Shown here one piece after another: positions 55,559 to 64,000 of a stretch of DNA of 64,000 nt. The DNA comes from Actinoplanes italicus (GTDB lineage: Bacteria; Actinomycetota; Actinomycetes; Mycobacteriales; Micromonosporaceae), in NCBI RefSeq assembly GCF_003001815.1, contig NZ_PVMZ01000001.1, positions 62,001 to 126,000 of the forward strand, given 5' to 3'. The number at the start of each line of letters is the position of its first letter. The first letter of the stretch is position 1. A model generated the notes under the pieces. That model saw only the letters and a list, made by a program, of their open reading frames with translations. It was not told the DNA's origin and made no database searches. The position numbers and the translations under genes are program-made.

Positions 55559-58308
55559 TATGCGTCCTTCTCCAGCATGAGGTTCTCCCCGGGACCATCG
55601 GCGTGTTCGCCGTTCACGCCGGCCTCCGGCCCGGATGGTGCTTTCTCCCCGTCCGTCGCGGGATGCGCGAGGGCCGGGAAACTGACGGTAGCCGCATCGG
55701 AGATCGTCGCGTCGCCGGGCTTCGCGGCGTGTCCGTCGACCGGCGCTTCGGAGTCGCCGGACTCCTCGCGGGCCGCATCGGCGCGACCACGGTTGGTACC
55801 GAGTTGCAGGGCGCTCATCAGTGAACGGACCTGCTCCGGGCTCCGGGCCGGAGCCGTGGACTCGGGTTCCACGACCGGCGCACGCAGCTGCGGCGCCAGG
55901 TTCGCCTGCCGGACCCGGCGGGGCAGGCCGTCTTCACCGATGATCTCCCCCGTCGTCTCGCCGACGGGCTGCGTGATCTCCTCCACCTCGACCGGCGGCA
56001 GCTCGGCCGGTGCAACGGGTTCGGCGGGCCCCGAGTTCCGCGGCACCGCACGGGGCGCGACGGGCAGGCCCGCGGCCAGCTCGTCCAGCACCGAGAGATC
56101 GATGGTCTGGTCCGCCTCGGCGGAGCCGTTCACGGCCGCCGGCGGTAGCGCCTGCTTGCGGGTCCTCCGGCGCTGCACCAGGCCTTCGGCGCTCAGCTCG
56201 GCCGCGACCGTGCTCGGTGCCGGACCGGTCAGCTCCGGGGCCGAGCGGTGATGGCCGTTGAGTGAGGGCGTGCCCGCGCTCGCCGGGGCCGGGCTGTCGT
56301 CCGGCGTGGTCCGGCGGCCTCTCGTGGCCACCTGCCGCAGGTCGCCGCTGATCTGCCCCGGCAGGACCGCGAACCGGTCCTCGGACGGGCCGTCGCCGGC
56401 GGGGCCGGCGGGAGCGGGCTGACCACCGGAGCCGGGTGCGGAGACCAGCTCGCCGGGGAGCAGCACCACCGCGGTGATCCCGCCGTACGCCGAAGCCCGC
56501 AGCGAGACCCGGATGTTGTGCCGCTGAGCGAGCTGGGCCACCACGAACAGGCCGAGCCGGGCGCTGTCGGCCGGATCGAAGTCGGGCGGCTCGACCAGAC
56601 GCCGGTTCGCCTCCTCGATCGCCTCGGGGGTCATGCCCAGGCCGCGGTCCTCGATCTCGACGGCGTAGCCGTTCGGCAGAACCTGCCCGATCACCTGGAC
56701 CCGGGTGTGCGGCGGCGAGTACGACGCGGCGTTCTCGATCAGCTCGGCGAGCAGGTGGATCACGTCACCGACGGAACGGCCGACCAGCGCTGAGGTGGCG
56801 ATCGCCCGGATGTCGACGCGCTTGTAGTCCTCCACCTCACTGATCGCGCCCCGGATGACGTCGATCACCGGGACCGGGTTGCGCCAGCCACGGCCGGGGG
56901 CGGCGCCGGCCAGGATGACCAGGTCCTCAGCGTGGCGCCGCATCCGGGTGGCGAGGTGGTCGACCCGGTAGAGGTCCTCCAGCTCCTGCGGGTCGGTCTC
57001 GCGACGTTCCATCTTGTCGAGCAGGGACAGCTGGCGGTGCAGCAGCGTCTGGCTGCGCCGGGCGATGTTGAGGAACACCTCGTTGATGCCGCGCCGGACG
57101 TTGGCCTCCTCGACCGCGGACTGCACGGCCGTACGCTGCACGTCGTTGAACGCGCGGCCGAGCTGGCCGATCTCGTCCTCGCCGTACTCCAGCGGCGGCG
57201 TCTCGGAGCCCACGTCGACCATCTCGCCGCGCTGCAGGCGCCGTACCACCGAGGGCAGTTGTTCCGAGGCCAGTTCCAGCGCGTCACGCCGCAGCCGGAT
57301 CAGCCGGCCGACCAGCGAGCGGCCGAGGCGGACCGAGACGTAGACCGACAGGCCCAGGGCGACCAGGCCGAGCACCGCGCCGATGCCCAGCTTGCCGAGG
57401 ATGTCCACGGCGAACGGGACGGCGTCGCGGGACACCTGCTGGATCGACCGCTCACCGAAGAGCCGCAGTTCCTGGGCCGCGTAGTCGTAGGCGTGCTGCC
57501 ACTCGGTACCGGACACCGGCGGCGGGCCACCGGCGTAGCTCTGCGCCAGCAGCCTGTTCTGCATGATGTCGAGGTCGATGAAGGTCGGGTGCGTGATCAG
57601 CCGGGCGTAGTCGTTCTGCACGCTCTCCGGCATGTCGGCCACACCGGAGACGAGCAGGTAGCGCTCGATGCCGATGTACTCGATCAGCACCTGCCGGGTC
57701 TTGGCGTCGATGCGGCCGTCGGCGTTGGCGCCGGCCAGGAGGGCATCGATCCGGCTCAGGTACTCGAGGCCGCGAAAGGTGGCGATGACGCCACGGACCT
57801 CCCGGTCCACCCGCTCGTGGAAGAACACGGCGGCGGTACGGGAGACGTCGAACCCGATCTCGATGATCGTGTCGTACTTCTGCACGACGTAGAGGTAACT
57901 GATCTTGCGCTCGTCGACCTCACGACGCAGATCCGGCAGCTCGGCCGCCTTGCCGAGGAAGGCCTCGACCTCGACACGGAGGTCCTCGGTCATCTCGGTG
58001 TCGCCGGCCTGCCGCTTGAACTCGTCGATGATCAGGTCGGTGGTGGCGCGTTCCCGGTCCAGCTCGGTCTTCGCCGGACGGGTGGTGGCCTGGTAGATCG
58101 CCGAGAAGTGCCGCTCCCGCTGCAGCTGTGCGATCAGCCGCAGGCCGGGGTCGCCCAGCCTCTGCACCGCGTCCCGAGCGTTGAGCAGCGTGAAGGCCGG
58201 GCCGGCAGTCACCACGGTCGCGAAGATCCAGATCGCGAGCAACGCGGACAGCGGCACCGCGACCATCGCGATGATCTTCGAACGGATCGACCAGTTGCGG
58301 CTTCTCAT
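55558..58308 (-). CDS. cvnA: Conservon sensor histidine kinase-like protein CvnA
   Basis: 916 residues. Transmembrane helix about 12-36, then a nitrate/nitrite-sensing type (NIT) extracytoplasmic helical domain (about 55-300, QLQRERHFSAIYQAT). A second transmembrane helix (about 310-330) and a HAMP linker follow. The dimerisation part has RRSQTLLHRQLSLLDKMERRE and DHLATRMRRHAEDLVILAG, then an ATPase domain (LAELIENAASYSPP, EDRGLGMTPEAI, RLGLFVVAQLA). The C-terminal 300 residues are disordered and Pro/Ala-rich. It is the membrane sensor of the conservon. Start at ATG 58308, with GGAGC upstream. Confidence 0.95.
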   Translation of the reverse strand: MRSRNWSIRSKIIAMVAVPLSALLAIWIFATVVTAGPAFTLLNARDAVQRLGDPGLRLIAQLQRERHFSAIYQATTRPAKTELDRERATTDLIIDEFKRQAGDTEMTEDLRVEVEAFLGKAAELPDLRREVDERKISYLYVVQKYDTIIEIGFDVSRTAAVFFHERVDREVRGVIATFRGLEYLSRIDALLAGANADGRIDAKTRQVLIEYIGIERYLLVSGVADMPESVQNDYARLITHPTFIDLDIMQNRLLAQSYAGGPPPVSGTEWQHAYDYAAQELRLFGERSIQQVSRDAVPFAVDILGKLGIGAVLGLVALGLSVYVSVRLGRSLVGRLIRLRRDALELASEQLPSVVRRLQRGEMVDVGSETPPLEYGEDEIGQLGRAFNDVQRTAVQSAVEEANVRRGINEVFLNIARRSQTLLHRQLSLLDKMERRETDPQELEDLYRVDHLATRMRRHAEDLVILAGAAPGRGWRNPVPVIDVIRGAISEVEDYKRVDIRAIATSALVGRSVGDVIHLLAELIENAASYSPPHTRVQVIGQVLPNGYAVEIEDRGLGMTPEAIEEANRRLVEPPDFDPADSARLGLFVVAQLAQRHNIRVSLRASAYGGITAVVLLPGELVSAPGSGGQPAPAGPAGDGPSEDRFAVLPGQISGDLRQVATRGRRTTPDDSPAPASAGTPSLNGHHRSAPELTGPAPSTVAAELSAEGLVQRRRTRKQALPPAAVNGSAEADQTIDLSVLDELAAGLPVAPRAVPRNSGPAEPVAPAELPPVEVEEITQPVGETTGEIIGEDGLPRRVRQANLAPQLRAPVVEPESTAPARSPEQVRSLMSALQLGTNRGRADAAREESGDSEAPVDGHAAKPGDATISDAATVSFPALAHPATDGEKAPSGPEAGVNGEHADGPGENLMLEKDA

Positions 58309-58648
58309 CAAGCTCCGCCCGAGGGGTTCGGCAGGGAACGATCAGCGTCCCGCCCGTGACATCGGCCGTCTGGAAGGGGGAAACGACCGGAACGCCCGTG
58401 GCGTGCGCTCCGGAAGAATACGTAATGACGTCCGTCTCAGCTAGCTCCCGGAGCCGGTCGATCCCCGTCGTCTCTCCTGTTTGTCCTGCCAGAGCCGCTC
58501 ACGATCTTTTTCTCGCCGATCGTCGGGCTTACGACAGCGGGCCGGTGTCACCGTGCCCGATTACGACCCTGGCGCGCGTTGTTCGTGCCGACGGGATTGG
58601 CGCAGGGTGCCGATTGGGAATACAGGCGGTGGAAGAAGGAGGAACCTG
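58309..58648. other. Divergent region between cvnA and the RFVDDP genes
   Basis: 340 bp with no convincing gene. A lower-GC stretch around 58410-58440 (GAATACGTAATGACG) may hold promoter elements for cvnABCD on the minus strand. The plus-strand RFVDDP genes presumably start from within 58500-58620. No strong palindrome seen. Confidence 0.45.
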
Positions 58649-59254
58649 ATGTCCCCCACCGCCACCATCGTCCTGATCGTCGTCCTGCTGCTCGTCGTGG
58701 CCGCGGTCGTGATCGGTGTTCAGCTCGGACGCCGCCGGCGGCTCCGGCAGACCTTCGGCCCCGAGTACGACCGCGTGGTCGCCGACACCGGCAACCGCAC
58801 CGAGGCGGAGAAGGAACTGCTCGAGCGCACCAAGCGGCATGCGCGCCTCGAACTGAAGCCGCTCTCGGCCGAGTCCCGCACCCGTTACGCCGCCGCCTGG
58901 GAAGAGGTCCAGATCCGTTTCGTGGATGACCCCGGCGAAGCGGTCTCGACCGCCGACGAGCTGGTCACCCGCCTGATCGCCGAGCGGGGATACCCGACCG
59001 GCGACTACAACGAGCAGCTCGCCGACCTGTCCGTCGAGCACGCCGCCACCCTCGAGCACTACCGCTCCGCCCACGACATCAGCCGGCGCAGCCGGGAGGG
59101 CGCGGCCGAGACCGAGGACCTGCGCCAGGCGCTGGTCCACTACCGCGCGCTCTTCGCCGACCTGCTCGGTGAGGACCCGGTCGCGCACACCACGCCCGCG
59201 CCCCGGCCGGCCGCGGACGAAACCGTCCCCAACACCGACACCAGCACCCGCTGA
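58649..59254 (+). CDS. Membrane-anchored protein with RFVDDP domain, 201 aa
   Basis: N-terminal membrane helix (about 6-26, IVLIVVLLLVVAAVVIGVQLG), then a basic RRRRLR stop. A helical body of about 145 residues contains QTFGPEYDRVVADTGNRTEAEKEL, the core AWEEVQIRFVDDPGEAVSTADELVTRLI (about 84-114) and LRQALVHYRALFADLLG. The tail is Pro/Thr-rich. This actinobacterial family is known to me only as hypothetical. AAGGAGGAAC precedes ATG 58649. It is followed 13 bp later by a paralogue with the same core, and is divergent from the conservon. Confidence 0.78.
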   Translation: MSPTATIVLIVVLLLVVAAVVIGVQLGRRRRLRQTFGPEYDRVVADTGNRTEAEKELLERTKRHARLELKPLSAESRTRYAAAWEEVQIRFVDDPGEAVSTADELVTRLIAERGYPTGDYNEQLADLSVEHAATLEHYRSAHDISRRSREGAAETEDLRQALVHYRALFADLLGEDPVAHTTPAPRPAADETVPNTDTSTR

Positions 59255-59267
59255 GGAGGCTCCACCG

Positions 59268-60137
59268 ATGCGTTTCTTCTCCAACGAGGCCCAGGAGAAC
59301 GTCGACGACAAGAACGCCGACGGCAAGGCGGACGACCGTGTCGACCGCGACCCGGCCGAGACGCAGGCCGTGCCGCAGCAGCGGGCCGGATCGCCGTGGC
59401 AGCACGACTCCGACCCGACGCCGCAGCCGACGGCCGTCGGGACGTCACCGCAGCCCACGGTGGTCGGCACCGCGCCGCAGCCGACGGCGGTCGGGACTTC
59501 TCCGGTAGCCGGCGCCGAAACGGTTCCGGACCCTGCCGACACCGACAGGAAAGACACCGACGAGCAAGACGCCGACAAGCAAGACACCGATAAGAAAGAC
59601 ACCGATAAGAAAGACACGCACGAGATCGACGCGGACAAGAGGGACACCGACAGGATCGACGCCGCACTCGAGGACCGCGGCACCTTCGACGACCCGCACG
59701 TCGGTGAGCCCGGCCCCCGCGACACCGGCACCGGCCCCCGCGACACCGAGACCGGCTTCCCCGACGCCAAGGTCGGCTCCCACGACGCGAAGATCGACGC
59801 GCCCGTGGACGAGAAGGTGGACGACAAGGTCGATGAGAAGGCGGACGAGAAGGCCACCCCCGAGGTCACCACACCGTCCGGCCCCGCGCCGTTCTTCCCG
59901 TCCGCCGACACCCAGCCGATGCGGGACCGCTGGCGCGACGTCCAGCTCCGCTTCGTCGACGACCCGAAGGGTGCCACCGCCGAGGCCTCCGGGCTGGTCG
60001 ACGAGGCCGTGGACAAGCTGTCGAAGGCGTTGCGCGACCATCACGGCTCACTCGCGAAGGGCACCGACGACACCGAGCAGTTGCGTGTCGAGTTCCGCAG
60101 TTACCGCGACATCCTGGACCGCCTGCTCGGTCTGTGA
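59268..60137 (+). CDS. Low-complexity protein with RFVDDP domain, 289 aa
   Basis: From ATG 59268 (GAGGAGGC upstream), it starts MRFFSNEAQENVDDKNADGK. Residues about 45-75 are three copies of PQPTAVGTSP-like decapeptides. Residues about 88-130 are a D/K/T repeat (DTDKKDTDKKDT, DADKRDTDRID). A second Asp/Lys-rich stretch (about 175-205) includes DEKVDDKVDEKADEKA. The C-terminal 80 residues carry the same core as the upstream protein: MRDRWRDVQLRFVDDPKGAT, then ending YRDILDRLLGL. No signal peptide or membrane segment. The Asp/Lys tract is locally AT-rich. Function unknown. Confidence 0.75.
   Translation: MRFFSNEAQENVDDKNADGKADDRVDRDPAETQAVPQQRAGSPWQHDSDPTPQPTAVGTSPQPTVVGTAPQPTAVGTSPVAGAETVPDPADTDRKDTDEQDADKQDTDKKDTDKKDTHEIDADKRDTDRIDAALEDRGTFDDPHVGEPGPRDTGTGPRDTETGFPDAKVGSHDAKIDAPVDEKVDDKVDEKADEKATPEVTTPSGPAPFFPSADTQPMRDRWRDVQLRFVDDPKGATAEASGLVDEAVDKLSKALRDHHGSLAKGTDDTEQLRVEFRSYRDILDRLLGL
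59280..59680 (+). repeat. Coding low-complexity repeats
   Basis: Two kinds of tandem repeats in the 289-residue protein: 30 bp units encoding PQPTAVGTSP (about 59415-59505), and 15-18 bp units encoding DTDKK/DADKQ-type peptides (about 59535-59660), the latter with A-rich AAGAAAGACACC runs unlike the rest of the genome. Confidence 0.75.
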
Positions 60138-60149
60138 ACGTCCGGCCGC

Positions 60150-60184
60150 GGAGGAGGGGGAGCCGTCAGGACTCCCCCTCCTCC
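60150..60184. terminator. Convergent hairpin terminator
   Basis: Perfect 13 bp arms GGAGGAGGGGGAG (60150-60162) and CTCCCCCTCCTCC (60172-60184) with a nine-base loop. It follows the 289-residue gene (stop 60137) and includes the stop codon of the convergent minus-strand gene. Confidence 0.88.
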
Positions 60185-60615
60185 GTCGTTGCGGGGCCGG
60201 TCGAGGCACTGGGACTCGCACTGTCGCTCGTGGAGGGTCCGGTGGGCGGATCCTCCGGCGGCGAGGACGACGTGGACGCCGAAGGCGAGACCGACGGTGA
60301 CCGGGACGGCGAGGCCGGCGGGCGCGGCGGCACGGTCCGCGCCGGACTGGGGCGGCTGGTGGCGACGAGCTTCGGCACCGGCGAGGTCTCGGTGGGCGGC
60401 GAGTACGAGTACGTGATGACCGGCCCGTCGTCCGCCAGATCACCCGCTCCGGCCCCACCGAAGTCCATGTCGGCGCCGGGGAACTGTTCGTCGACCGTTC
60501 CGGGGCGCTGGCCGGGGGCGAGATTGACGGCACCGAGCTGGGCACCGAGCCACAGCGCCGGGCCGAGACCCACGGCGATGATGGCTCCGAAGAGCGCCAA
60601 CGGCCCTCGTTCCAT
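60166..60615 (-). CDS. Membrane-anchored Ser/Pro-rich protein, 149 aa
   Basis: ATG at 60615 with GGGGGAGG upstream. One N-terminal membrane helix (about 5-27, LALFGAIIAVGLGPALWLGAQLG), then PGADMDFGGAGAGD. A long disordered tail is rich in Ser, Pro and Thr (RPSPARTVPPRPPASPSRSP, SASTSSSPPEDPP), like a mucin-type extracellular stalk. No domain is recognised. It could be a cell-wall-spanning anchor. It is transcribed towards the RFVDDP genes and separated by the shared hairpin. Confidence 0.7.
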   Translation of the reverse strand: MERGPLALFGAIIAVGLGPALWLGAQLGAVNLAPGQRPGTVDEQFPGADMDFGGAGAGDLADDGPVITYSYSPPTETSPVPKLVATSRPSPARTVPPRPPASPSRSPSVSPSASTSSSPPEDPPTGPSTSDSASPSASTGPATTEEGES

Positions 60616-60811
60616 GACGGCCTCCCCCGTTACGCCAGACGATCGTCTCGCCTCACCCGGGACCCTGCTACCCAATTCGGGCATCGGCGAAGCGAACGAT
60701 CGCTGAGGCCATTGTGACCCGAAGTGACGTAACGGTTACTAGTTCGTCGCACACGCGACTGGGTTCACTTTCGGGTACGCAGGAGTCTCCCGACGGGTTC
60801 ACCCCGTCACC

Positions 60812-62824
60812 TCATCGTGTACCGGCCAGGAACGTCAGCGCCTCATCCCATGCGGACCATCCGCCGGGCAGCTCGTCGGTGTCGAGGGCCGGGCGCAGCG
60901 TCAGATCAGGGCCGTCCCGCATGTCGAGCGTCCAGCTCCTACGTCGCCCGCCCGTCGCGGTGACCCCGGCGACGTCCGCGAACGGCACGAACCGGCCGCC
61001 GCCGGGCAGCACAAGGGCATCACCCGCCGGGCCGCCGGACGGATCACCCTCGGGTGCCACCGTGCCACCGACCGGTACGCCGTCCGCCGCGATGCGGGTG
61101 AGCCGGCGTTTCGACTCCGGCCCGCGGCCGCGCGGCAGTCCGGGCACCAGGAGCAGCCCGAGATCGGTGATCAGTACGTCGGTACGCGCTCCGTCGGCGG
61201 AGAGGTTGACGAGCCCGCCGAGCACCTGGGCGCGGGCCGAACCCGGCCGGGACGCCGCGGCGGCCAGGTCGACGCCCGCCTCGGTCAGGTAGGCCCGGAC
61301 CGCCTCGGTGGTCTCCGGGTCGGCGGCCGCGGCGGCCAGTTCGGCCAGGTTGAGGTAGGTTCCGTCGGCCGCGGCCACCTCGGCGGCACCGGTCCAGCTG
61401 TGCCGCCAGCGGGCCACACCGCTGCGCAGCGCGGCGAGGGCGAGCATCAGTCCGAGCAGCTCGACGATCCGCTCAGTCCTCTCCTCCGGCGGCACCTCCG
61501 GGAAGACCGTCTCGGCGGCGGCGCGCAGGCGTCCGTCGGCGACGAGCGTGAGCAGCTGACCGGCGTCGGGCACCGGGCTGCCCACGGCCCGGGAGATCGC
61601 CGCGAGCGCGGCCTCGGCCTCCCGCTCCATCTCCGCGGTGCGGGCCACACTCAGGCACTCGTCCCAGGTCACCACGGCCCGTCCACGCGGCGGGAAGGCC
61701 ACCGCCTGCAGAACCCGGCCAAGCGCCGGTAGGTCCGGAACGAGCTCCGGCCCGGCAGCGGCGGACGATTCGGATGAAGAGGGCGATTCAGCGGAGTCGG
61801 TGGCGGGCTGGGTGACAGCGTCGGGCTCGGGAGAGGCTGCGGGTTCGGGGGAGGCTGCGGGTTCGGGTGAGGCAGCGGGCTCGGGAGATGCCGCGGATCC
61901 CGCCGTGAGGGCCGCGATCCGCTCGGCAGGCGGTGGATGGGGGTCCCACGGCCCGGCCGGTTCCGGCTCCCGGGCCCGCAGCATGCTCATCTCGGTGCTC
62001 CGGGCCGCCAGCACCCGCAGCAGCCCGCCGAACACGTCATCCGGCACGTAACCGGCCTGCCAGCCCGGCCCCACGTACTCGGCGTGGAAGAGGCGCTGCA
62101 TCCCGGCCAGCGCCGGCAGATCCCGCAGTGCCGCGACGGTGGCCTCGGTCCCCGCGAAGGCCGCGGCGATCCGGTCGGCGGCGAACTCCTGCTCCCGGCC
62201 GAACGGCGCGTCCAACCGCCGGTAGAGCCCCGCGTAGGCACGCAGCAGCATCCCCGCCGGGTTGCGCCGGGAGATTCGCGGCAGGGTCCGCCCGACCGCG
62301 ACCCGGCCGCGATGCGCGAGCGGCGCCCATCGGCCGAGCACGGGTGAGGAGTGCGCGAGTTCGTGCGCGACGATCGCCTTCAGCCGGTCCGGGTCCAGTG
62401 CCTGCAGCAGCGGAAGCCCGAGGTAGAGGTCCCGGCGTCCGCCGATCAGCCCGAGGAGCCGGGTGCGCTCGCCGACCGCGGCGGTGGCGTCGGCGACCAC
62501 GGTCACGCCGGCCGGCACCGGCACTCCGGCGGCCGCCGCCGCCCCGTCGACGAGCTCCCACAGCCGAGGTGCCTGCTCACGGCCGACCGCCACGCCGGCC
62601 GGGACGCGGTGCCGGGTGTGCAGGGCACGCCACGTCGCGTACGCCAGGGTGCCGAACGTGGCCAGGCTGAGCGGCGCACCGATGCGCAGGGCGAACGAGC
62701 TGGGCAGCAGCCACAGCACCGCCCAGAGGGCGAGCAGGACGGCTGCGAGCTGCAGTCCCGCGACGATCAGGAACCCGGCCAGCGCCACGGCCGACCGGGC
62801 CGCTCCTGGTGCACCCTTGCTCAA
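60812..62824 (-). CDS. Large M48-family membrane metallopeptidase
   Basis: 670 residues. Two transmembrane helices are near the N-terminus (about 10-32 and 36-60). The zinc motif HELAH is at about residues 155-159, with the third ligand Glu in EQEFAADRIAAAF. A low-complexity AASPEP repeat (four copies, about 330-352) separates the protease from a C-terminal region of about 300 residues that I do not recognise; it ends with FVPFADVAGVTATGG and SWTLDMRDGPDLTLR, which look PH-like. The start is taken as TTG 62824 because GGGAGGAG lies six bases upstream; the frame is open for 23 more codons. Second M48 gene in this window. Confidence 0.8.
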   Translation of the reverse strand: MSKGAPGAARSAVALAGFLIVAGLQLAAVLLALWAVLWLLPSSFALRIGAPLSLATFGTLAYATWRALHTRHRVPAGVAVGREQAPRLWELVDGAAAAAGVPVPAGVTVVADATAAVGERTRLLGLIGGRRDLYLGLPLLQALDPDRLKAIVAHELAHSSPVLGRWAPLAHRGRVAVGRTLPRISRRNPAGMLLRAYAGLYRRLDAPFGREQEFAADRIAAAFAGTEATVAALRDLPALAGMQRLFHAEYVGPGWQAGYVPDDVFGGLLRVLAARSTEMSMLRAREPEPAGPWDPHPPPAERIAALTAGSAASPEPAASPEPAASPEPAASPEPDAVTQPATDSAESPSSSESSAAAGPELVPDLPALGRVLQAVAFPPRGRAVVTWDECLSVARTAEMEREAEAALAAISRAVGSPVPDAGQLLTLVADGRLRAAAETVFPEVPPEERTERIVELLGLMLALAALRSGVARWRHSWTGAAEVAAADGTYLNLAELAAAAADPETTEAVRAYLTEAGVDLAAAASRPGSARAQVLGGLVNLSADGARTDVLITDLGLLLVPGLPRGRGPESKRRLTRIAADGVPVGGTVAPEGDPSGGPAGDALVLPGGGRFVPFADVAGVTATGGRRRSWTLDMRDGPDLTLRPALDTDELPGGWSAWDEALTFLAGTR

Positions 62825-62916
62825 GCCGCACTCCTCCCGGACGAGTCGGCCCCCAACAGTAGGGCCAAAACGGTGCGTAACCGTTTCGCGCACGTCCAGT
62901 GGGTTATACGAGCCCT

Positions 62917-64000
62917 ATGGCTGACCTCGATCAGACACTGGCCGTCGCCCTGAAGGGGTACGCGTGGCTTCCGGATCTCCGCCGCCGGACGGGTGGCGGG
63001 CCGGCGCGGACCCGGGTGATGGGGCAACCTGCCGTCGGCATCTGCGGCCCCGCGGCCGCGCGGTCCTTCTACGCCGCCGGCAATCTGGAGCGGCACACGG
63101 CGCTGCCGGAGTTCGTGGTGCGGACGCTCTTCGGCCGCGGAGCGGTGCACACGCTCGACGGGGCCGCGCACCGGCGCCGCAAGTCCCTCTTCACGTCTCT
63201 GCTGATGGGCGACGGGATCGACCGGCTCGCCGCGATGGCCGGGGAGGAGTTCGACGTGGCGGCCGCCCGATGGCGCGGCGGGCCGCCGGTACGCCTCTTC
63301 GACGAGGCGGCCGTGATCATCACGCGGGCGCTGTCGCGATGGACGGGCATGCCTCTGGAGGAGCGCGAGGTGACGGCGCTCGCCCGGGACTGCGTCGCGA
63401 TGGTGGACGGGTTCGCGACGGTGGGCCCACGCCGTGCCCGGGCGTTGCTGGCGCGGCGGTCCCAGGAGCGGCGTCTTTCCAAGATCATTTCTGCGGTACG
63501 GGCAAAGCCGCTCTCCACCAGCCCTCTGTCGGTGGTGGCGCACCACAGCGACGAGGACGCGCTACTGGATCCGCGAACGGCGGCCGTCGAACTGCTGAAC
63601 ATCCTGCGCCCGACGATCGCGGTGGCGTGGTTCGTCGCGTTCGCCGCGCACGCCATGGACATGTGGCCGAGCCACCAGGCCCGGATGCGTGCCGGCGACG
63701 ACGAGTTCACCGAGGCGTTCACGCACGAGGTCCGGCGGTTCTACCCGTTCGTCCCGTTCCTCGGCGGCCGGGCACTGCGCGACCTGTTCTTCCAGGGTGA
63801 GCCGATCCAGGCCGGCACGCTGGTGCTGCTGGACGTCTTCGGGCAGAACCACGACCCGGAGCTGTGGCCGGACCCGTACCGGTTCGACCCGGCGCGCTTC
63901 CTGAACCGGGAGATCGGCGAGTTCGACCTGATCCCGCAGGGTGGCGGCGATCCGCGGACCGGCCACCGCTGCCCGGGCGAGAAGATCACCGTGGCACTGC
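62917..64000 (+). CDS. CYP152-type fatty-acid peroxygenase (cytochrome P450), 5' part
   Basis: 361 codons from ATG 62917 run off the right edge. The heme-thiolate segment GGGDPRTGHRCPGE and the preceding I-helix NILRPTIAVAWFVAFAAHA are as in P450 BS-beta (CYP152A). There, the I-helix Arg-Pro replaces the usual Thr/Asp pair, and the Arg binds the fatty-acid carboxylate. Such enzymes use hydrogen peroxide instead of a redox partner to hydroxylate or decarboxylate fatty acids. The K-helix ExxR is HEVRR. No reductase genes adjoin, consistent with peroxygenase chemistry. Only the last 50 or so residues are missing. Confidence 0.9.
   Translation, partial: MADLDQTLAVALKGYAWLPDLRRRTGGGPARTRVMGQPAVGICGPAAARSFYAAGNLERHTALPEFVVRTLFGRGAVHTLDGAAHRRRKSLFTSLLMGDGIDRLAAMAGEEFDVAAARWRGGPPVRLFDEAAVIITRALSRWTGMPLEEREVTALARDCVAMVDGFATVGPRRARALLARRSQERRLSKIISAVRAKPLSTSPLSVVAHHSDEDALLDPRTAAVELLNILRPTIAVAWFVAFAAHAMDMWPSHQARMRAGDDEFTEAFTHEVRRFYPFVPFLGGRALRDLFFQGEPIQAGTLVLLDVFGQNHDPELWPDPYRFDPARFLNREIGEFDLIPQGGGDPRTGHRCPGEKITVAL

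Noticed and set aside
58356..58649. 97-codon plus-strand frame upstream of the RFVDDP genes
   Set aside because: Composition is random and the real gene at 58649 has its own strong ribosome site; the frame looks like chance in the promoter region.

Overview
This 64 kb window is a stretch of chromosome from a high-GC filamentous actinobacterium. The best guess is a Micromonosporaceae member (Actinoplanes-like); this is inferred from gene content, not from any search. The clues are very high GC, frequent GTG/TTG starts, ATGA/GTGA stop-start overlaps, a complete conservon (cvnABCD), SARP/BTAD regulators, a GAF-ANTAR protein, a GPGG-motif mini-protein, ricin-type carbohydrate-binding modules on pectinases, and many actinobacterial membrane families of unknown function. 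I see no rRNA, CRISPR array, integrase, transposase or prophage. The only RNA gene is a tRNA-Arg(UCU) at 8.3 kb.

Layout. 0-7 kb (minus strand): truncated FAD monooxygenase, M20 dipeptidase, M48 protease, the late cobalamin genes cobQ and cobD, a small unknown protein and an SSB. 7.2-9.5 kb (plus): alpha/beta hydrolase, tRNA-Arg, small membrane protein, SPFH protein. 9.6-16 kb: a secreted protein, then a MacB-type export operon (lipoprotein, adaptor, ATPase, permease) divergent from a two-component system across a strong palindrome. 16-19.7 kb: EamA permease, phosphotransferase, serA. 19.7-23.7 kb: a repeat-rich membrane protein with a NarL-type regulator, a short SARP-like protein and a methyltransferase. 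23.7-26.3 kb: a MarR/DHA2 efflux pair with a probable operator, and a MhuD-type heme oxygenase. 26.4-31.6 kb: GAF-ANTAR, small membrane proteins, an NlpC/P60 hydrolase behind a probable c-di-AMP riboswitch, and a group 2 sigma factor.

32-41 kb: SDR, thymidylate-kinase-like protein, a nucleotidyltransferase/BON/metallophosphoesterase operon, the GPGG mini-protein, MHYT sensor, HD hydrolase, GH13 glucosidase, MFS and a glycosyltransferase. 41.5-48.4 kb is a plant-polysaccharide block: pectate lyase and pectinesterase sharing a duplicated lectin domain, then xylBA divergent from a ROK repressor. 48.5-54.2 kb: a solute-binding/VWA chimera, lactonase, LppX-type lipoprotein, and a SARP-membrane-HhH fusion. 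54.2-60.7 kb: the conservon, plus two divergent paralogues carrying an RFVDDP domain and an S/P-rich anchored protein. 60.8-64 kb: a second M48 protease and a truncated CYP152-type peroxygenase.

Connections visible in sequence: pectin and xylan use (41-48 kb) are adjacent; drug export appears twice with its regulator alongside; envelope remodelling and signalling (NlpC/P60, conservon, VWA, M48, lipoproteins) recurs throughout. The items most worth follow-up are the SARP-TM-HhH fusion, the nucleotidyltransferase/BON/phosphoesterase operon, the RFVDDP pair beside the conservon, and the riboswitch.
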